From Hyphomicrobiales bacterium (GTDB taxonomy: Bacteria > Pseudomonadota > Alphaproteobacteria > Rhizobiales > Xanthobacteraceae): a stretch of DNA of 64,000 nucleotides. The notes under the pieces were generated by a model. That model was given only the letters and a program-made list of their open reading frames with translations, was not told the origin of the DNA and ran no database searches. Every line of letters begins with the position of its first letter. Position 1 is the stretch's first letter. The stretch is taken from the NCBI GenBank assembly GCA_017305535.1, contig JAFKKN010000002.1, positions 516,687-580,686 of the forward strand, written 5' to 3'. The translations under genes and the position numbers were made by a program. Shown one piece after another: positions 8,832 through 16,776 of the stretch.

Positions 8832-8859
8832 ATATGGGCATATTCGGGAGCCGTTCAAG
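8832..8859 (-). promoter_or_regulatory. sigma-32 (RpoH)-like promoter of hsp20
   Basis: On the minus strand CTTGAA (8854-8859) and CCATAT (8832-8837) are separated by 16 bases, resembling the alphaproteobacterial RpoH consensus (CTTGAA, then CCATAT-like). It lies about 90 bases before the hsp20 start, just upstream of the thermometer leader. Confidence 0.6.
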
Positions 8860-8893
8860 CGGTCCGCGAATGGCGCATAAGATATTGTAAAGG

Positions 8894-9982
8894 CTATAGT
8901 TCGATCCGGCTGCGGCCGTCGGCGCCGAAGATATGCAGCTTGTCGCGCGGCGCCACGGCGACGATCCGTTCGCCGATCGCCGGGGCGGCCTGCCCGGGAA
9001 GCCGGACGATGATCTCGCCCGGCGGCAGTTCCCCGGGTTTGCTGCTCACGGCAGCAGCTTCCTTGGCGCCGTTGCGCGAGCCGTAGACGAAGGTTTCGGC
9101 GCCGACCCGCTCGATAGCCTCGACGGTAAGGTCGTAGCGTATGCCGCCGTCCGACGCGGTTCCCGTGGTCAGGGTCAGGTCTTCGGGGCGGACGCCCAAA
9201 ATGCCGCCAGTGTTTCCGGGAACCGCAATGCTCGCCTCGCCCGGCTTGAACGGCGTCAGGTTCATCGGCGGCGCGCCGATGAAGGAGGCGACGAAGGTGG
9301 TGGCGGGCTTCTGGTAGATGTCGAGCGGATTGCCGATCTGCTCCACCACGCCGCCGTTCATCACCACGAGGATGTCGGCGAGCGTCATCGCCTCGAGCTG
9401 GTCGTGGGTGACGTAGATCGAGGTGGTGCTGAGCCGGCGTTGCAGCTTGCGGATCTCGACGCGCATGGCGATACGGAGTTTCGCGTCGAGGTTGGACAGC
9501 GGTTCGTCGAACAAAAACACTTTCGGCTGGCGCACGATGGCGCGGCCCATGGCGACACGCTGGCGCTGGCCGCCGGAGAGCTGCTTCGGCTTGCGGTCGA
9601 GCATCGGGCCGATCTCGAGGATTTGCGCCGCCTCGCGCACCCGCTTGTCGATCTCGGGTTTCGCCATGCCGCGGTTGCGCAGGCCGTAGGCCATGTTGTT
9701 GTAGACGCTCATATGCGGGTAGAGCGCGTAGTTCTGGAACACCATCGCGATGTCGCGATCCGCCGGCTCGACCTGGTTGACGACGCGGCCGCCGATATCG
9801 ATCTCGCCCGAGGTAATAGTTTCAAGGCCCGCGACCATGCGTAGCAAGGTGGACTTGCCGCAGCCGGAAGGCCCGACCAGCACGCAGAATTGTCCGTCGC
9901 CGACCTCGAAGTCGACGCCCTTGATGGCGTCGACGCCACCCGGATAGGTCTTGCGGACGTTGCGGAGAACGACGTTAGCCAT
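8894..9982 (-). CDS. ugpC: sn-glycerol-3-phosphate ABC transporter ATP-binding protein UgpC
   Basis: Cytoplasmic ATPase of the Ugp importer for glycerol-3-phosphate and its diesters. The 362-residue product has an ABC domain (Walker [10 protein letters not shown] at 37-45, signature LSGGQ at 135-139, Walker B VFLFDEP at 155-161) and the C-terminal TOBE/MalK-like domain (about 240-360, with GVRPEDLTL). The N-terminus [16 protein letters not shown] is typical of UgpC. It is the last gene of the minus-strand unit ugpB-(DUF559)-ugpA-ugpE-ugpC and starts 6 bases after the ugpE stop. Confidence 0.93.
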   Translation of the reverse strand: MANVVLRNVRKTYPGGVDAIKGVDFEVGDGQFCVLVGPSGCGKSTLLRMVAGLETITSGEIDIGGRVVNQVEPADRDIAMVFQNYALYPHMSVYNNMAYGLRNRGMAKPEIDKRVREAAQILEIGPMLDRKPKQLSGGQRQRVAMGRAIVRQPKVFLFDEPLSNLDAKLRIAMRVEIRKLQRRLSTTSIYVTHDQLEAMTLADILVVMNGGVVEQIGNPLDIYQKPATTFVASFIGAPPMNLTPFKPGEASIAVPGNTGGILGVRPEDLTLTTGTASDGGIRYDLTVEAIERVGAETFVYGSRNGAKEAAAVSSKPGELPPGEIIVRLPGQAAPAIGERIVAVAPRDKLHIFGADGRSRIEL

Positions 9983-9988
9983 GTGAAC

Positions 9989-10837
9989 TCACTTCTCCGT
10001 CTCCACCAGACCGCGCACGAACAGCTTCTGCATCACGATGACGACAAGCACCGGCGGCAGCATCGCGAGGATCGACGTCGCCATCACCACCGGCCACTCG
10101 GTGAGCGCGTCGGAGGTGACGATCATCTTGCGGATGCCGACCTGGATCGTCTGCATGTCGTCGCGCGTGGTGATCAAGAGTGGCCACAGATATTGATTCC
10201 AGCCGTAGATGAACAGGATCACGAACAGCGCCGCCATGTTGGTGCGCGACAGCGGCAACAGCGTATCCTTGAAGAAGCGGAACGGCCCGGCGCCGTCGAT
10301 GCGCGAGGCTTCCATCAATTCGTCCGGCACCGTCATGAAGAACTGCCGGAACAACAGCGTCGCGGTGGCGGAGGCGATCAGCGGCAGCGCCAGACCTGAA
10401 TAACTGTCGAGCAGATTGAGATCGGCGGCGATCTTGTAGGTCGGATAGATGCGCACCTCGACCGGCAGCATCAGCGTGATGAAGATGATCCAGAACACCG
10501 TCATGCGGAACGGGAAGCGGAAGAATACGATGGCGTAGGCCGACAGGATCGAGATGAAGATTTTGCCGAGCGCGATCGACAGCGCCATGATCAGCGAGTT
10601 GAGCAGCATCGTGCCGACGGGCTCGCGTGTGGTGCCCGACGATCCGACGAACAGCGTCTTGTAATAGGTCTCGAGGAAATGGCCGCCCGGCAACAACGAC
10701 ATCTGGCCGTTGGCGATCGCGGCGTTGTCCTGCGTCGAGGCGACGAAGGCGAGATAGACCGGAAACGCCACGATGGCGATGCCGATCCACAGGATCGCGT
10801 GCGCAACGTAACGCCGGATGCCCTCGTTCTCGACCAT
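9989..10837 (-). CDS. ugpE: sn-glycerol-3-phosphate ABC transporter permease UgpE
   Basis: Inner-membrane permease of the Ugp importer. The 282-residue product has six hydrophobic segments (the first, AILWIGIAIVAFPVYLAFV, near the N-terminus) and the EAA loop EASRIDGAGPFRFF that docks on UgpC. The frame runs upstream to 10912, but that extension translates repeat DNA. ATG at 10837 (MVENEGIRRYVAH) gives the usual UgpE length. A 274-base repeat-rich gap separates it from ugpA. Confidence 0.92.
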   Translation of the reverse strand: MVENEGIRRYVAHAILWIGIAIVAFPVYLAFVASTQDNAAIANGQMSLLPGGHFLETYYKTLFVGSSGTTREPVGTMLLNSLIMALSIALGKIFISILSAYAIVFFRFPFRMTVFWIIFITLMLPVEVRIYPTYKIAADLNLLDSYSGLALPLIASATATLLFRQFFMTVPDELMEASRIDGAGPFRFFKDTLLPLSRTNMAALFVILFIYGWNQYLWPLLITTRDDMQTIQVGIRKMIVTSDALTEWPVVMATSILAMLPPVLVVIVMQKLFVRGLVETEK

Positions 10838-10904
10838 CAGGCGGTGCCTTCGATGATGCGTTCGCGTGCAGACGCGATTGGTGAAACAAATCGATGCAAT
10901 CGCC

Positions 10905-11080
10905 GCTGCCACCCCCCTCCCTGGCCCTCCCCCACAAGGGGGGAGGGAACTGAGAGGATTGGTGTCAACGGATCAGCAGTTAGTTTGCTCTGTGTGGTGT
11001 TTCGTTGAGCTTTCTGCCTTAGCCAGACGCGCCGCGCGGCTCCCTCTCCCCTTATGGGGGAGGGGTGGGGAGGGGGGTCG
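10905..11080. repeat. inverted GC-rich repeat pair between ugpA and ugpE
   Basis: A block around 10910-10955 rich in CCCTCCC followed by AAGGGGGGAGGGA is inverted relative to CTCCCTCTCCCCTTATGGG and its continuation at 11040-11080. Each half can also fold on itself. The pair resembles the blocks at 12019, 12412, 28532 and 41396. It interrupts an operon that is normally contiguous and may shift expression between upstream and downstream genes. Confidence 0.7.
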
Positions 11081-11111
11081 AACGCGAGACCGGCGCGAAT
11101 GATGCTAACCA

Positions 11112-11993
11112 TCAGTACGTCACCTTGCGTTCAACGAAGCGGAACTGGATCGCGGTGAGCGCGATGACGATGCCCATCAGGATCACCGACTGCGCCGCCG
11201 AGGAGCCGAGATTGCCGCCGAGCAGGCCGTCGGAATAGACCTTGTAGACCAGCGTTTCGGTGGCCTTGGCGGGACCGCCGCGCGTCATGGTGTCGATGAT
11301 GCCGAAGGTGTCGAAGAAGGCATAGACCACGTTGATGACGATCAGAAAGAAGATCGTCGGCGTCAGCAGCGGGAAGGTGATGGTCCAGAACCGCCGCACC
11401 GGTCGCGCGCCGTCGATGGCGGCGGCTTCATGCACGCTCTTCGGAATGCTTTGCAGCCCGGCGAGAAAGAACAGGAAGTTGTAGGAGATCTGTTTCCATG
11501 CCGAGGCGAGGATGATCAACAGCGCGGCCTGATTGCCGTCGAGCAAGGGATTCCAGTCGATTCCGATGGCGCGCAGGCCATGCGCGAGAATGCCCAGCGA
11601 CGGATTGAGCATGAAGATCCACAGCACGCCGACCACCGGCGGCGCTACCGCATAGGGCCAGATCAGCAGCGTGCGATAGACGCTGACGCCGCGCAGCGGC
11701 TTGTCGGCCATCACCGCCAGCAGCAGCGCCAGCGAGAGCGACGACAGAGCGATCGCGGCAGCGAACACGAAGGTGCGCACCACCGAAGCGAAGTAATCCG
11801 GCTCGGCCAGCAGTTCCTTGTAGTTGTCGAACCAGACGAACGCGGTCGAGAGTCCGAACGCATCCTGCAACAGGAACGATTGCCGCACGGCCTGCGCCGC
11901 CGGCCAGTAGAAGAACACCAGCACGACGATCATCTGCGGTGCGATCAACAGCCACGGCAGCCAGCGGGAATTAAAGACGGATTGCTTCTGCAT
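11112..11993 (-). CDS. ugpA: sn-glycerol-3-phosphate ABC transporter permease UgpA
   Basis: Inner-membrane permease that pairs with UgpE. The 293-residue product begins [20 protein letters not shown], has six transmembrane segments and carries the EAA loop [15 protein letters not shown]. Its ATG lies three bases after the stop codon of the DUF559 gene, and no good Shine-Dalgarno is adjacent (the nearest purine run is GGGG about 12 bases away). Its translation may therefore be coupled to the inserted upstream gene. Confidence 0.93.
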   Translation of the reverse strand: MQKQSVFNSRWLPWLLIAPQMIVVLVFFYWPAAQAVRQSFLLQDAFGLSTAFVWFDNYKELLAEPDYFASVVRTFVFAAAIALSSLSLALLLAVMADKPLRGVSVYRTLLIWPYAVAPPVVGVLWIFMLNPSLGILAHGLRAIGIDWNPLLDGNQAALLIILASAWKQISYNFLFFLAGLQSIPKSVHEAAAIDGARPVRRFWTITFPLLTPTIFFLIVINVVYAFFDTFGIIDTMTRGGPAKATETLVYKVYSDGLLGGNLGSSAAQSVILMGIVIALTAIQFRFVERKVTY

Positions 11994-11996
11994 CGG

Positions 11997-12407
11997 CTAT
12001 CGCCCCGCGTCGCCGCATTTCCCCTCCCCCCGCTCTCGCGGCGGGGAGGGGTCAGGGGTGGGGGGTGCCACGCGCAGAGCGCCGATGATTGTCTCAAACA
12101 CGCCATCGATATTGCCGAGCACGTCGTTATTCCAGAATCTGAGGACGCGATAGCCGCTCGCTTCGAGATAACTTGTACGGGTCGCGTCGCTGGCGCTCTC
12201 CGCGTGTTGCCCGCCATCGATCTCGATCACGAGGCGATGGGTATGACAGGCGAAGTCCGCGAAGTAGGGGCCGATCGTCGCCTGACGTCGAAAGTGCGCC
12301 GCGCCCGGCAGCATGCGCAATCGCTGCCAGAGCTTGCGTTCGGCGTCGGTCGGATTTTGTCGAAGTTGGCGCGCGCGCGGGACACGACGATCCACAGAGC
12401 GAGACAT
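11997..12407 (-). CDS. DUF559 (endonuclease-fold) protein inserted in the ugp operon
   Basis: A 136-residue protein with the DUF559/Vsr-like PD-(D/E)XK fold. It opens with RARQLRQNPTDAERKLWQRL, then has the core RRQATIGPYFADFACHTHRL, VIEIDGGQH (with the acidic E-x-D) and a closing GYRVLRFWNNDVLGN. ATG at 12407 starts where homologues start; the frame upstream to 12518 translates repeat DNA. The last 25 residues (from APPTPDPSPPRERGEG) are also encoded by repeat DNA. Inverted repeats flank the gene and split ugpB from ugpA. Physiological substrate and role are unknown. Confidence 0.8.
   Translation of the reverse strand: MSRSVDRRVPRARQLRQNPTDAERKLWQRLRMLPGAAHFRRQATIGPYFADFACHTHRLVIEIDGGQHAESASDATRTSYLEASGYRVLRFWNNDVLGNIDGVFETIIGALRVAPPTPDPSPPRERGEGKCGDAGR
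12019..12068. repeat. left inverted repeat flanking the DUF559 gene
   Basis: A block of about 50 bp (CCCCTCCCCCCGCTCTCGCG onward) that is nearly the exact reverse complement of 12412-12465. It contains its own hairpin (CCGC...GCGG). It encodes the C-terminal tail of the DUF559 product. Confidence 0.75.
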
Positions 12408-12411
12408 TCGT

Positions 12412-12465
12412 AGCGTCCCCCCACCCCCGACCCCTCCCCGCCGCAAGGGCGGGGGGAGGGGAGCA
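12412..12465. repeat. right inverted repeat flanking the DUF559 gene
   Basis: The partner of 12019-12068 in opposite orientation (GTCCCCCCACCCCCGACCCC onward). The differences are mainly CTCTCGCG versus CCCTTGCG in the loop. It lies directly upstream of the DUF559 start. Confidence 0.75.
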
Positions 12466-12536
12466 TGAGCGGCTTTTGCGAACTGCAATCGAAAAGCGCC
12501 CATGGCTCCTAGCTTCATGGCTCCCAGCGTCGTCGA

Positions 12537-13868
12537 TTACTTCGCCGCCGTCCGCTCGAACTGGCGCAGCATGGTGTTGCCCCGCGTCACGGCGGCGTCG
12601 AGCGCTTCCTTGGCGGTCTTCTTGCCGGCCAGCGCCTGTTCGATTTCCTCGGCCCAGACGTCGCGGAGCTGCGCCATGTTGCCGAGCCGCAGGCCGCGCG
12701 AGTTTTCCGTTGGCGGCTTGTTGGTCAGTTCCAGGAGCGGCGTTTCGAGATACGGATGTTCCTTGTAGTAACCCTCCGCCTTGGCTTTGTCGTAAGCGGC
12801 CTTGGTAATCGGCAGATAGCCCGAGGCCTTGTGGATGTAGACTTGGCGGTCGGTGTCGGAGAGGAAGGCAAGGAACTTCGCGACGCCCTTGTATTCGTCC
12901 GCCGACTTGCCGCCCATCACCCACAGCGATGCGCCGCCGATGATCGAGTTTTGCGGCGCGTCCTTGACGTCCGGGTAGTAGGGCATCGGCGCGTTGGTCC
13001 AGTTGAACTTGGCCTGCGACTTGACGTTGCCGAAGAATCCGGACGAAGTCAGGAAGATCGGGCATTCGCCGGAGGTGAAGCGGCCCTCGCCGGCATTGGT
13101 GCGGCCCGAATAGTCGTAGGTTTTGTCCTTCTGCAACTCGATCAGCTTTTCGAGGTGCTTGACCTGCAACGGGCCGTTGAATTCCAGCACCGTGTCGAAA
13201 CCGTCGAGGCCGTTCGCCTTCGAGGACAGCGGCACGTTGTGCCAGGCCGAAAACTGCTCGAGATTCACCCACGTCACCCAGGCGTTGGAGAATCCGCACG
13301 TAGCATAGCCGGCGGCCTTCAGCTTCTTGGCGTCCTCGAACACCTCCGGCCAGGTCTTCGGAATCTCCGCGATGTTGGCCTTCTTCAGCGCGTCGAGATT
13401 GACCCACATCACCGTCGACGACGAGTTGAAGGGGAACGACAGCATCTCGCCCTTCGAGGTCGAGTAGTAGCCGGTGATCGCCGGCAGATAGGCGTTCGGA
13501 TCGAATTTTTCGCCGGTCTCCTTCATCAGTTGATAGACCGGCTTCACCGCGCCCTTGGCGGCCATCATGGTCGCGGTGCCGACTTCGAACACCTGCATGA
13601 TGGCGGGGGCGTTGCCGGCGCGGAACGCGGCGATGCCGGCATTCATGGTGTCGGCGTAACCGCCCTTGTAGGTCGGTACCACCTTATAGTCGCTCTGCGA
13701 GGCGTTGAAGTCATTGGCGAGCTTGACGACGACATCGTTGTTGCCGCCGGTCATGGCGTGCCACCACTGGATCTCGGTCACCGCAAGAGCGGGGCTGGTC
13801 AGTGCCGAGGTCAAGGCCAGCGCCAGCGTGGCGGCGGCGGTTGCGGCGGCAAGTCGTCGAATCGGCAT
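12537..13868 (-). CDS. ugpB: sn-glycerol-3-phosphate ABC transporter substrate-binding protein UgpB
   Basis: Periplasmic binding protein that delivers glycerol-3-phosphate to UgpAE. The 443-residue product has a Sec signal peptide (MPIRRLAAATAAATLALALT, cleavage near PALAVTE), the mature start EIQWWHAMTGGNNDVV and an extracellular solute-binding family 1 fold including FDTVLEFNGPLQVKHL. ATG at 13868 has GGAGGAACG just upstream; the longer frame to 13994 has no such signal. It is the first gene of the ugp unit, often induced by phosphate limitation; no clear Pho box was found upstream. Confidence 0.94.
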   Translation of the reverse strand: MPIRRLAAATAAATLALALTSALTSPALAVTEIQWWHAMTGGNNDVVVKLANDFNASQSDYKVVPTYKGGYADTMNAGIAAFRAGNAPAIMQVFEVGTATMMAAKGAVKPVYQLMKETGEKFDPNAYLPAITGYYSTSKGEMLSFPFNSSSTVMWVNLDALKKANIAEIPKTWPEVFEDAKKLKAAGYATCGFSNAWVTWVNLEQFSAWHNVPLSSKANGLDGFDTVLEFNGPLQVKHLEKLIELQKDKTYDYSGRTNAGEGRFTSGECPIFLTSSGFFGNVKSQAKFNWTNAPMPYYPDVKDAPQNSIIGGASLWVMGGKSADEYKGVAKFLAFLSDTDRQVYIHKASGYLPITKAAYDKAKAEGYYKEHPYLETPLLELTNKPPTENSRGLRLGNMAQLRDVWAEEIEQALAGKKTAKEALDAAVTRGNTMLRQFERTAAK

Positions 13869-14134
13869 CGCGTTCCTCCAGTTTAAGCCATCATCTTCGT
13901 TTCGCGCGATAACAGCGGCGGATGACGTGCAAGTGACCGTCCCGGCAATCGGATGGTAAGGGGGAAGGTTGCTCCAAGCAAAGGAGAAAAACATCTCCCC
14001 GCGTAGAACTTAACGGATGCGGGCGCATCGCTCCGGGTCGGATGTGTTGCGGTCGCGGCGGCAGCCGCCACCTTCGGAGCTTGACTGGGAATTCCTTAAA
14101 CCTGGACGGATGAGCAGTACGAAAGCCGTTATAT

Positions 14135-14217
14135 TCCGCGAAAGCGGAGTATCCAGTGCGCTGTGCCGACTTAAATTTCCCGCGCGCACGGGATACTGGA
14201 TCGTCCGCTTTCGCGGA
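14135..14217. repeat. inverted repeat with 23-bp arms upstream of ugpB
   Basis: TCCGCGAAAGCGGAGTATCC (14135-14157 in full) and its near reverse complement at 14195-14217 flank a 37-base centre; two or three positions differ. It is an intergenic palindrome of a family distinct from the CGTCATGCCCGG type. The rest of the 402-base gap between ugpB and the CoA-transferase gene (13869-14270) shows no gene. Confidence 0.7.
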
Positions 14218-14270
14218 CGATGACGTCTCGTTTTCGGTCGGGCTCTCAGGATGACGCCGTGCTGAACACG

Positions 14271-15488
14271 CTAGCGCCGCCGTTCCTTGCCGCAGACCAC
14301 GCCCTGCGCCACCAGATCCGCGATCTGCTCCTTGGTGTAGCCGAATTCCTGCAACACGGTTTCGGTGTGCTGGCTGAATTTCGGCGGCAGATGGCGCAGG
14401 CTGGCCTTGGTGCGCTCGAAGCGGATCGGTGAGGCGACGCCCTTGTACCAGTCCTTTTCGATGATATCGCCGCGATGCTTGACGTGCTCGCTGGTGAGCG
14501 CCTTGTCGATCGACTGCACCGGGCCGGCGGGCAATCCGGCGGCCAGCAGTCGACGGCACAGCGGTTCGCTGTCATGGTCTTTCAGGATATCGACCAGTTC
14601 GGCGCGCAGCGCCTCGCGATTGGCAACGCGGTCGCGGTTGCGGGCGAAGCGCGGGTCGGTGCCCAGCTCCGGCCGTCCGAGTTCGCGGCACAGCTTGCGG
14701 AAGGTTCCGTCGTTGCCGACCCCCATGAAGATGTTGCCGTCGCGTGCCGGAAACACCGAATAGGGCACGAGGTTGGGGTGCTCGTTGCCGGTCAGCGCCG
14801 GCGGCTTGCCGGTGAAGAAGAAGTTCGCCGTATGCGGATGCATGATGGCGAGACCGGTTTCGAACAATGTGGTTTCGAGGAACTGGCCCTTGCCTGATTT
14901 CTCACGCTCCGCCAGCGCCATCAGGATGCCGACGGTGGCGTAAAGTCCGGTGGTGATATCCACCAGCGCGACACCGATCCGGGTCGGGCCGCTTTGCGGC
15001 GATCCGGTCGCCGCCATCATGCCGGTCATCGACTGGATGATGGCGTCGTAGCCGGGGTGGCCGCCGTGCGGGCCGTCGGCGCCGAAGCCGGAGATGCGGC
15101 AATGGATCAGCCGCGGAAATTTTTCGCGCAGCACGTCCTTGCCGATACCCCATTTGTCGAGCGTGCCCGGCTTGAAGTTCTCGATCAGCACGTCGGCCGT
15201 CTCGAGCATCTTCATCAGCACCGCGCGGCCGCCTTCGGAAGCGAGGTCGAGGCCGATCGCGCGCTTGTTGCGGTTGGTGCCGATGAAATACGCCGCGTCG
15301 TCCTCATGGAACGGAGGGCCCCAGTCGCGGGTCTCGTCGCCGGCGGGCGGCTCCACCTTGACGACCTCGGCGCCATGATCGGCGAGGATCTGTGTGCAAT
15401 AGGGGCCGCCGAGCACGCGGGAGAGATCGACCACGCGCAGTCCGGCAATGGCTTCCTGACCGGGGAGGGAGGGCGTTGCAGTTGTCAT
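14271..15488 (-). CDS. CaiB/BaiF family (class III) CoA-transferase
   Basis: Moves CoA between acyl groups; family members act on formyl/oxalyl-CoA, carnitine, succinyl, benzylsuccinate and other acids, and the substrate cannot be read here. The 405-residue product starts MTTATPSLPGQEAIAGLRVV, followed by DLSRVLGGPYCTQILADHGA, VKVEPPAGDETRDW and RNKRAIGLDL. The likely catalytic aspartate is Asp177 in ALVDITTG. ATG at 15488 is preferred over an upstream start at 15542. It has no obvious operon partner. Confidence 0.9.
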   Translation of the reverse strand: MTTATPSLPGQEAIAGLRVVDLSRVLGGPYCTQILADHGAEVVKVEPPAGDETRDWGPPFHEDDAAYFIGTNRNKRAIGLDLASEGGRAVLMKMLETADVLIENFKPGTLDKWGIGKDVLREKFPRLIHCRISGFGADGPHGGHPGYDAIIQSMTGMMAATGSPQSGPTRIGVALVDITTGLYATVGILMALAEREKSGKGQFLETTLFETGLAIMHPHTANFFFTGKPPALTGNEHPNLVPYSVFPARDGNIFMGVGNDGTFRKLCRELGRPELGTDPRFARNRDRVANREALRAELVDILKDHDSEPLCRRLLAAGLPAGPVQSIDKALTSEHVKHRGDIIEKDWYKGVASPIRFERTKASLRHLPPKFSQHTETVLQEFGYTKEQIADLVAQGVVCGKERRR

Positions 15489-15538
15489 GAGGCGTTTCTT
15501 GTGAGGCTTGTTTGGCTTTCGATCGCGCCAATAAACCA

Positions 15539-15775
15539 TCACAACCGCGTCTTCGCAAATGCGCGGCCAGATGCCGATTTCAGATATCGCTCAAACGCGA
15601 ATGCCTGCTTTTCGTCACTGAATGCAATGTATGTCTTGATTTGCCACGGCCGGAATTTCGCCGTGTGGGTCACTTCACCGGCATTATGCTTGGCCAATCG
15701 GGCGCGAAGATCATCGGTTACGCCGACGTAGAAATGCTCGGAATCAAGACTTGTAAGGATGTAGACGTATTTCAT
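15539..15775 (-). CDS. GIY-YIG domain protein
   Basis: A 78-residue stand-alone GIY-YIG nuclease-fold protein: MKYVYILTSLDSEHFYVGVT carries the two tyrosine motifs, followed by DDLRARLAKHN and a C-terminal FERYLKSASGRAFAKTRL. Such single-domain proteins are common in Nitrobacteraceae intergenic regions; their substrate is not established. It lies 50 bases upstream of the CoA-transferase gene on the same strand and next to the 108-bp duplication. Confidence 0.85.
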   Translation of the reverse strand: MKYVYILTSLDSEHFYVGVTDDLRARLAKHNAGEVTHTAKFRPWQIKTYIAFSDEKQAFAFERYLKSASGRAFAKTRL

Positions 15776-15797
15776 CGAGCTATCTTAGCCCGGAAAT

Positions 15798-15905
15798 AAG
15801 AAATGATGCGGCCCGGCTTCGCCCTTCGGGCTACGCCGCGGCAGCCTTCGCTGGCTTCGCCTTCGATAGGTTTGGAATTTGGCTTGCCGAGCCGTAGCTG
15901 GCGAA
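15798..15905. repeat. 108-bp direct repeat, copy 1
   Basis: Identical to 15918-16025, offset by 120 bases. It starts AAGAAATGATGCGGCCCGGC, contains GGCTTCGCCCTTCGGGCTAC, and ends with the arm GCCGTAGCTGGCGAA. Confidence 0.9.
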
Positions 15906-15917
15906 TTGGTTATAGAA

Positions 15918-16025
15918 AAGAAATGATGCGGCCCGGCTTCGCCCTTCGGGCTACGCCGCGGCAGCCTTCGCTGGCTTCGCCTTCGATAGGTTTGGAATTT
16001 GGCTTGCCGAGCCGTAGCTGGCGAA
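15918..16025. repeat. 108-bp direct repeat, copy 2, abutting tRNA-Ala
   Basis: Identical copy of 15798-15905. Its internal GCCTTCGCTGGCTTCGC (15964-15980) is perfectly complementary to 16021-16037, directly beside the CCA end of tRNA-Ala. The transcript leaving the tRNA can therefore fold a 17-bp stem, perhaps a 3' processing or termination structure. Confidence 0.9.
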
Positions 16026-16037
16026 GCCAGCGAAGGC

Positions 16038-16113
<76 letters not shown>

Positions 16114-16219
16114 TTCACCGTTCCACACGCGCCTCGGATGATCTGGGTGATTCATCGTCCGGCGCGGCGGCGCAACCCTGACCACAGATCAGGGCCGATC
16201 TCAAGTCCCTTTTACAGGA

Positions 16220-16618
16220 TCAACTCTCTTCGTCGTCGGAGACGTCGCCGATGATGTCGGTGACGTCTTCGTCGCCCTCTTCCTCGTCGGCGATGAAGGT
16301 CGAATCGTCATCGTCATCGTCGTCGAGCGTGTCGTCGACCTCGATATCGTCTTCCGACTCAGGCGTCGCGGCCTTGACCTTGCCGGTTTTTTCCTCGGCG
16401 TCGGCCTCCTCCAGCGAGATCATCTCCTCGGTCTCGGCCATCTCCGGCGCATCCTCGCTGGTGGCGCGCGCTTCAGGGCGGCCACGCGGCGGAGCAACCG
16501 GAGCAATCGGCACGACTTCGCCGGTATAGGGCGAAATGACCGGATTCTTGTTCAGATCGTAGAACTTCTTGCCCGTGGTCGGGCAAATGCGTTTGGTTCC
16601 GAGCTCGGATTTGGCCAC
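16220..16618 (-). CDS. TIGR02300 (FYDLN acid) family protein
   Basis: A 132-residue alphaproteobacterial protein of unknown function. The conserved N-terminus is MAKSELGTKRICPTTGKKFY followed by DLNKNPVISPYTGEV, giving the family its FYDLN name. The rest is highly acidic, with runs of Asp and Glu (DDTLDDDDDDDS), and is probably disordered. The single Cys and basic N-terminus suggest nucleic-acid or protein contact, but no activity is known. It sits between tRNA-Ala and the divergent aroA. Confidence 0.9.
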   Translation of the reverse strand: MAKSELGTKRICPTTGKKFYDLNKNPVISPYTGEVVPIAPVAPPRGRPEARATSEDAPEMAETEEMISLEEADAEEKTGKVKAATPESEDDIEVDDTLDDDDDDDSTFIADEEEGDEDVTDIIGDVSDDEES

Positions 16619-16776
16619 GTGTCAATCCTGGGGATTTCTGAAAGCGGTGCATCACTTGGCTAGTTGTCACGGCGCTGTCAATAGCCTTGCGCGCACGATC
16701 CCGTTTTGCCGCCGGCGGCGGCGTGACGCGGCGGGTGGGGTGTGTTACCAGCCCGGCCGTATAAAGGATTGCACCC

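Noticed and set aside
15539..15775. Homing endonuclease or intron-encoded GIY-YIG gene
   Set aside because: The protein is a short single domain without DNA-binding extensions, and no intron or intein boundary is visible.
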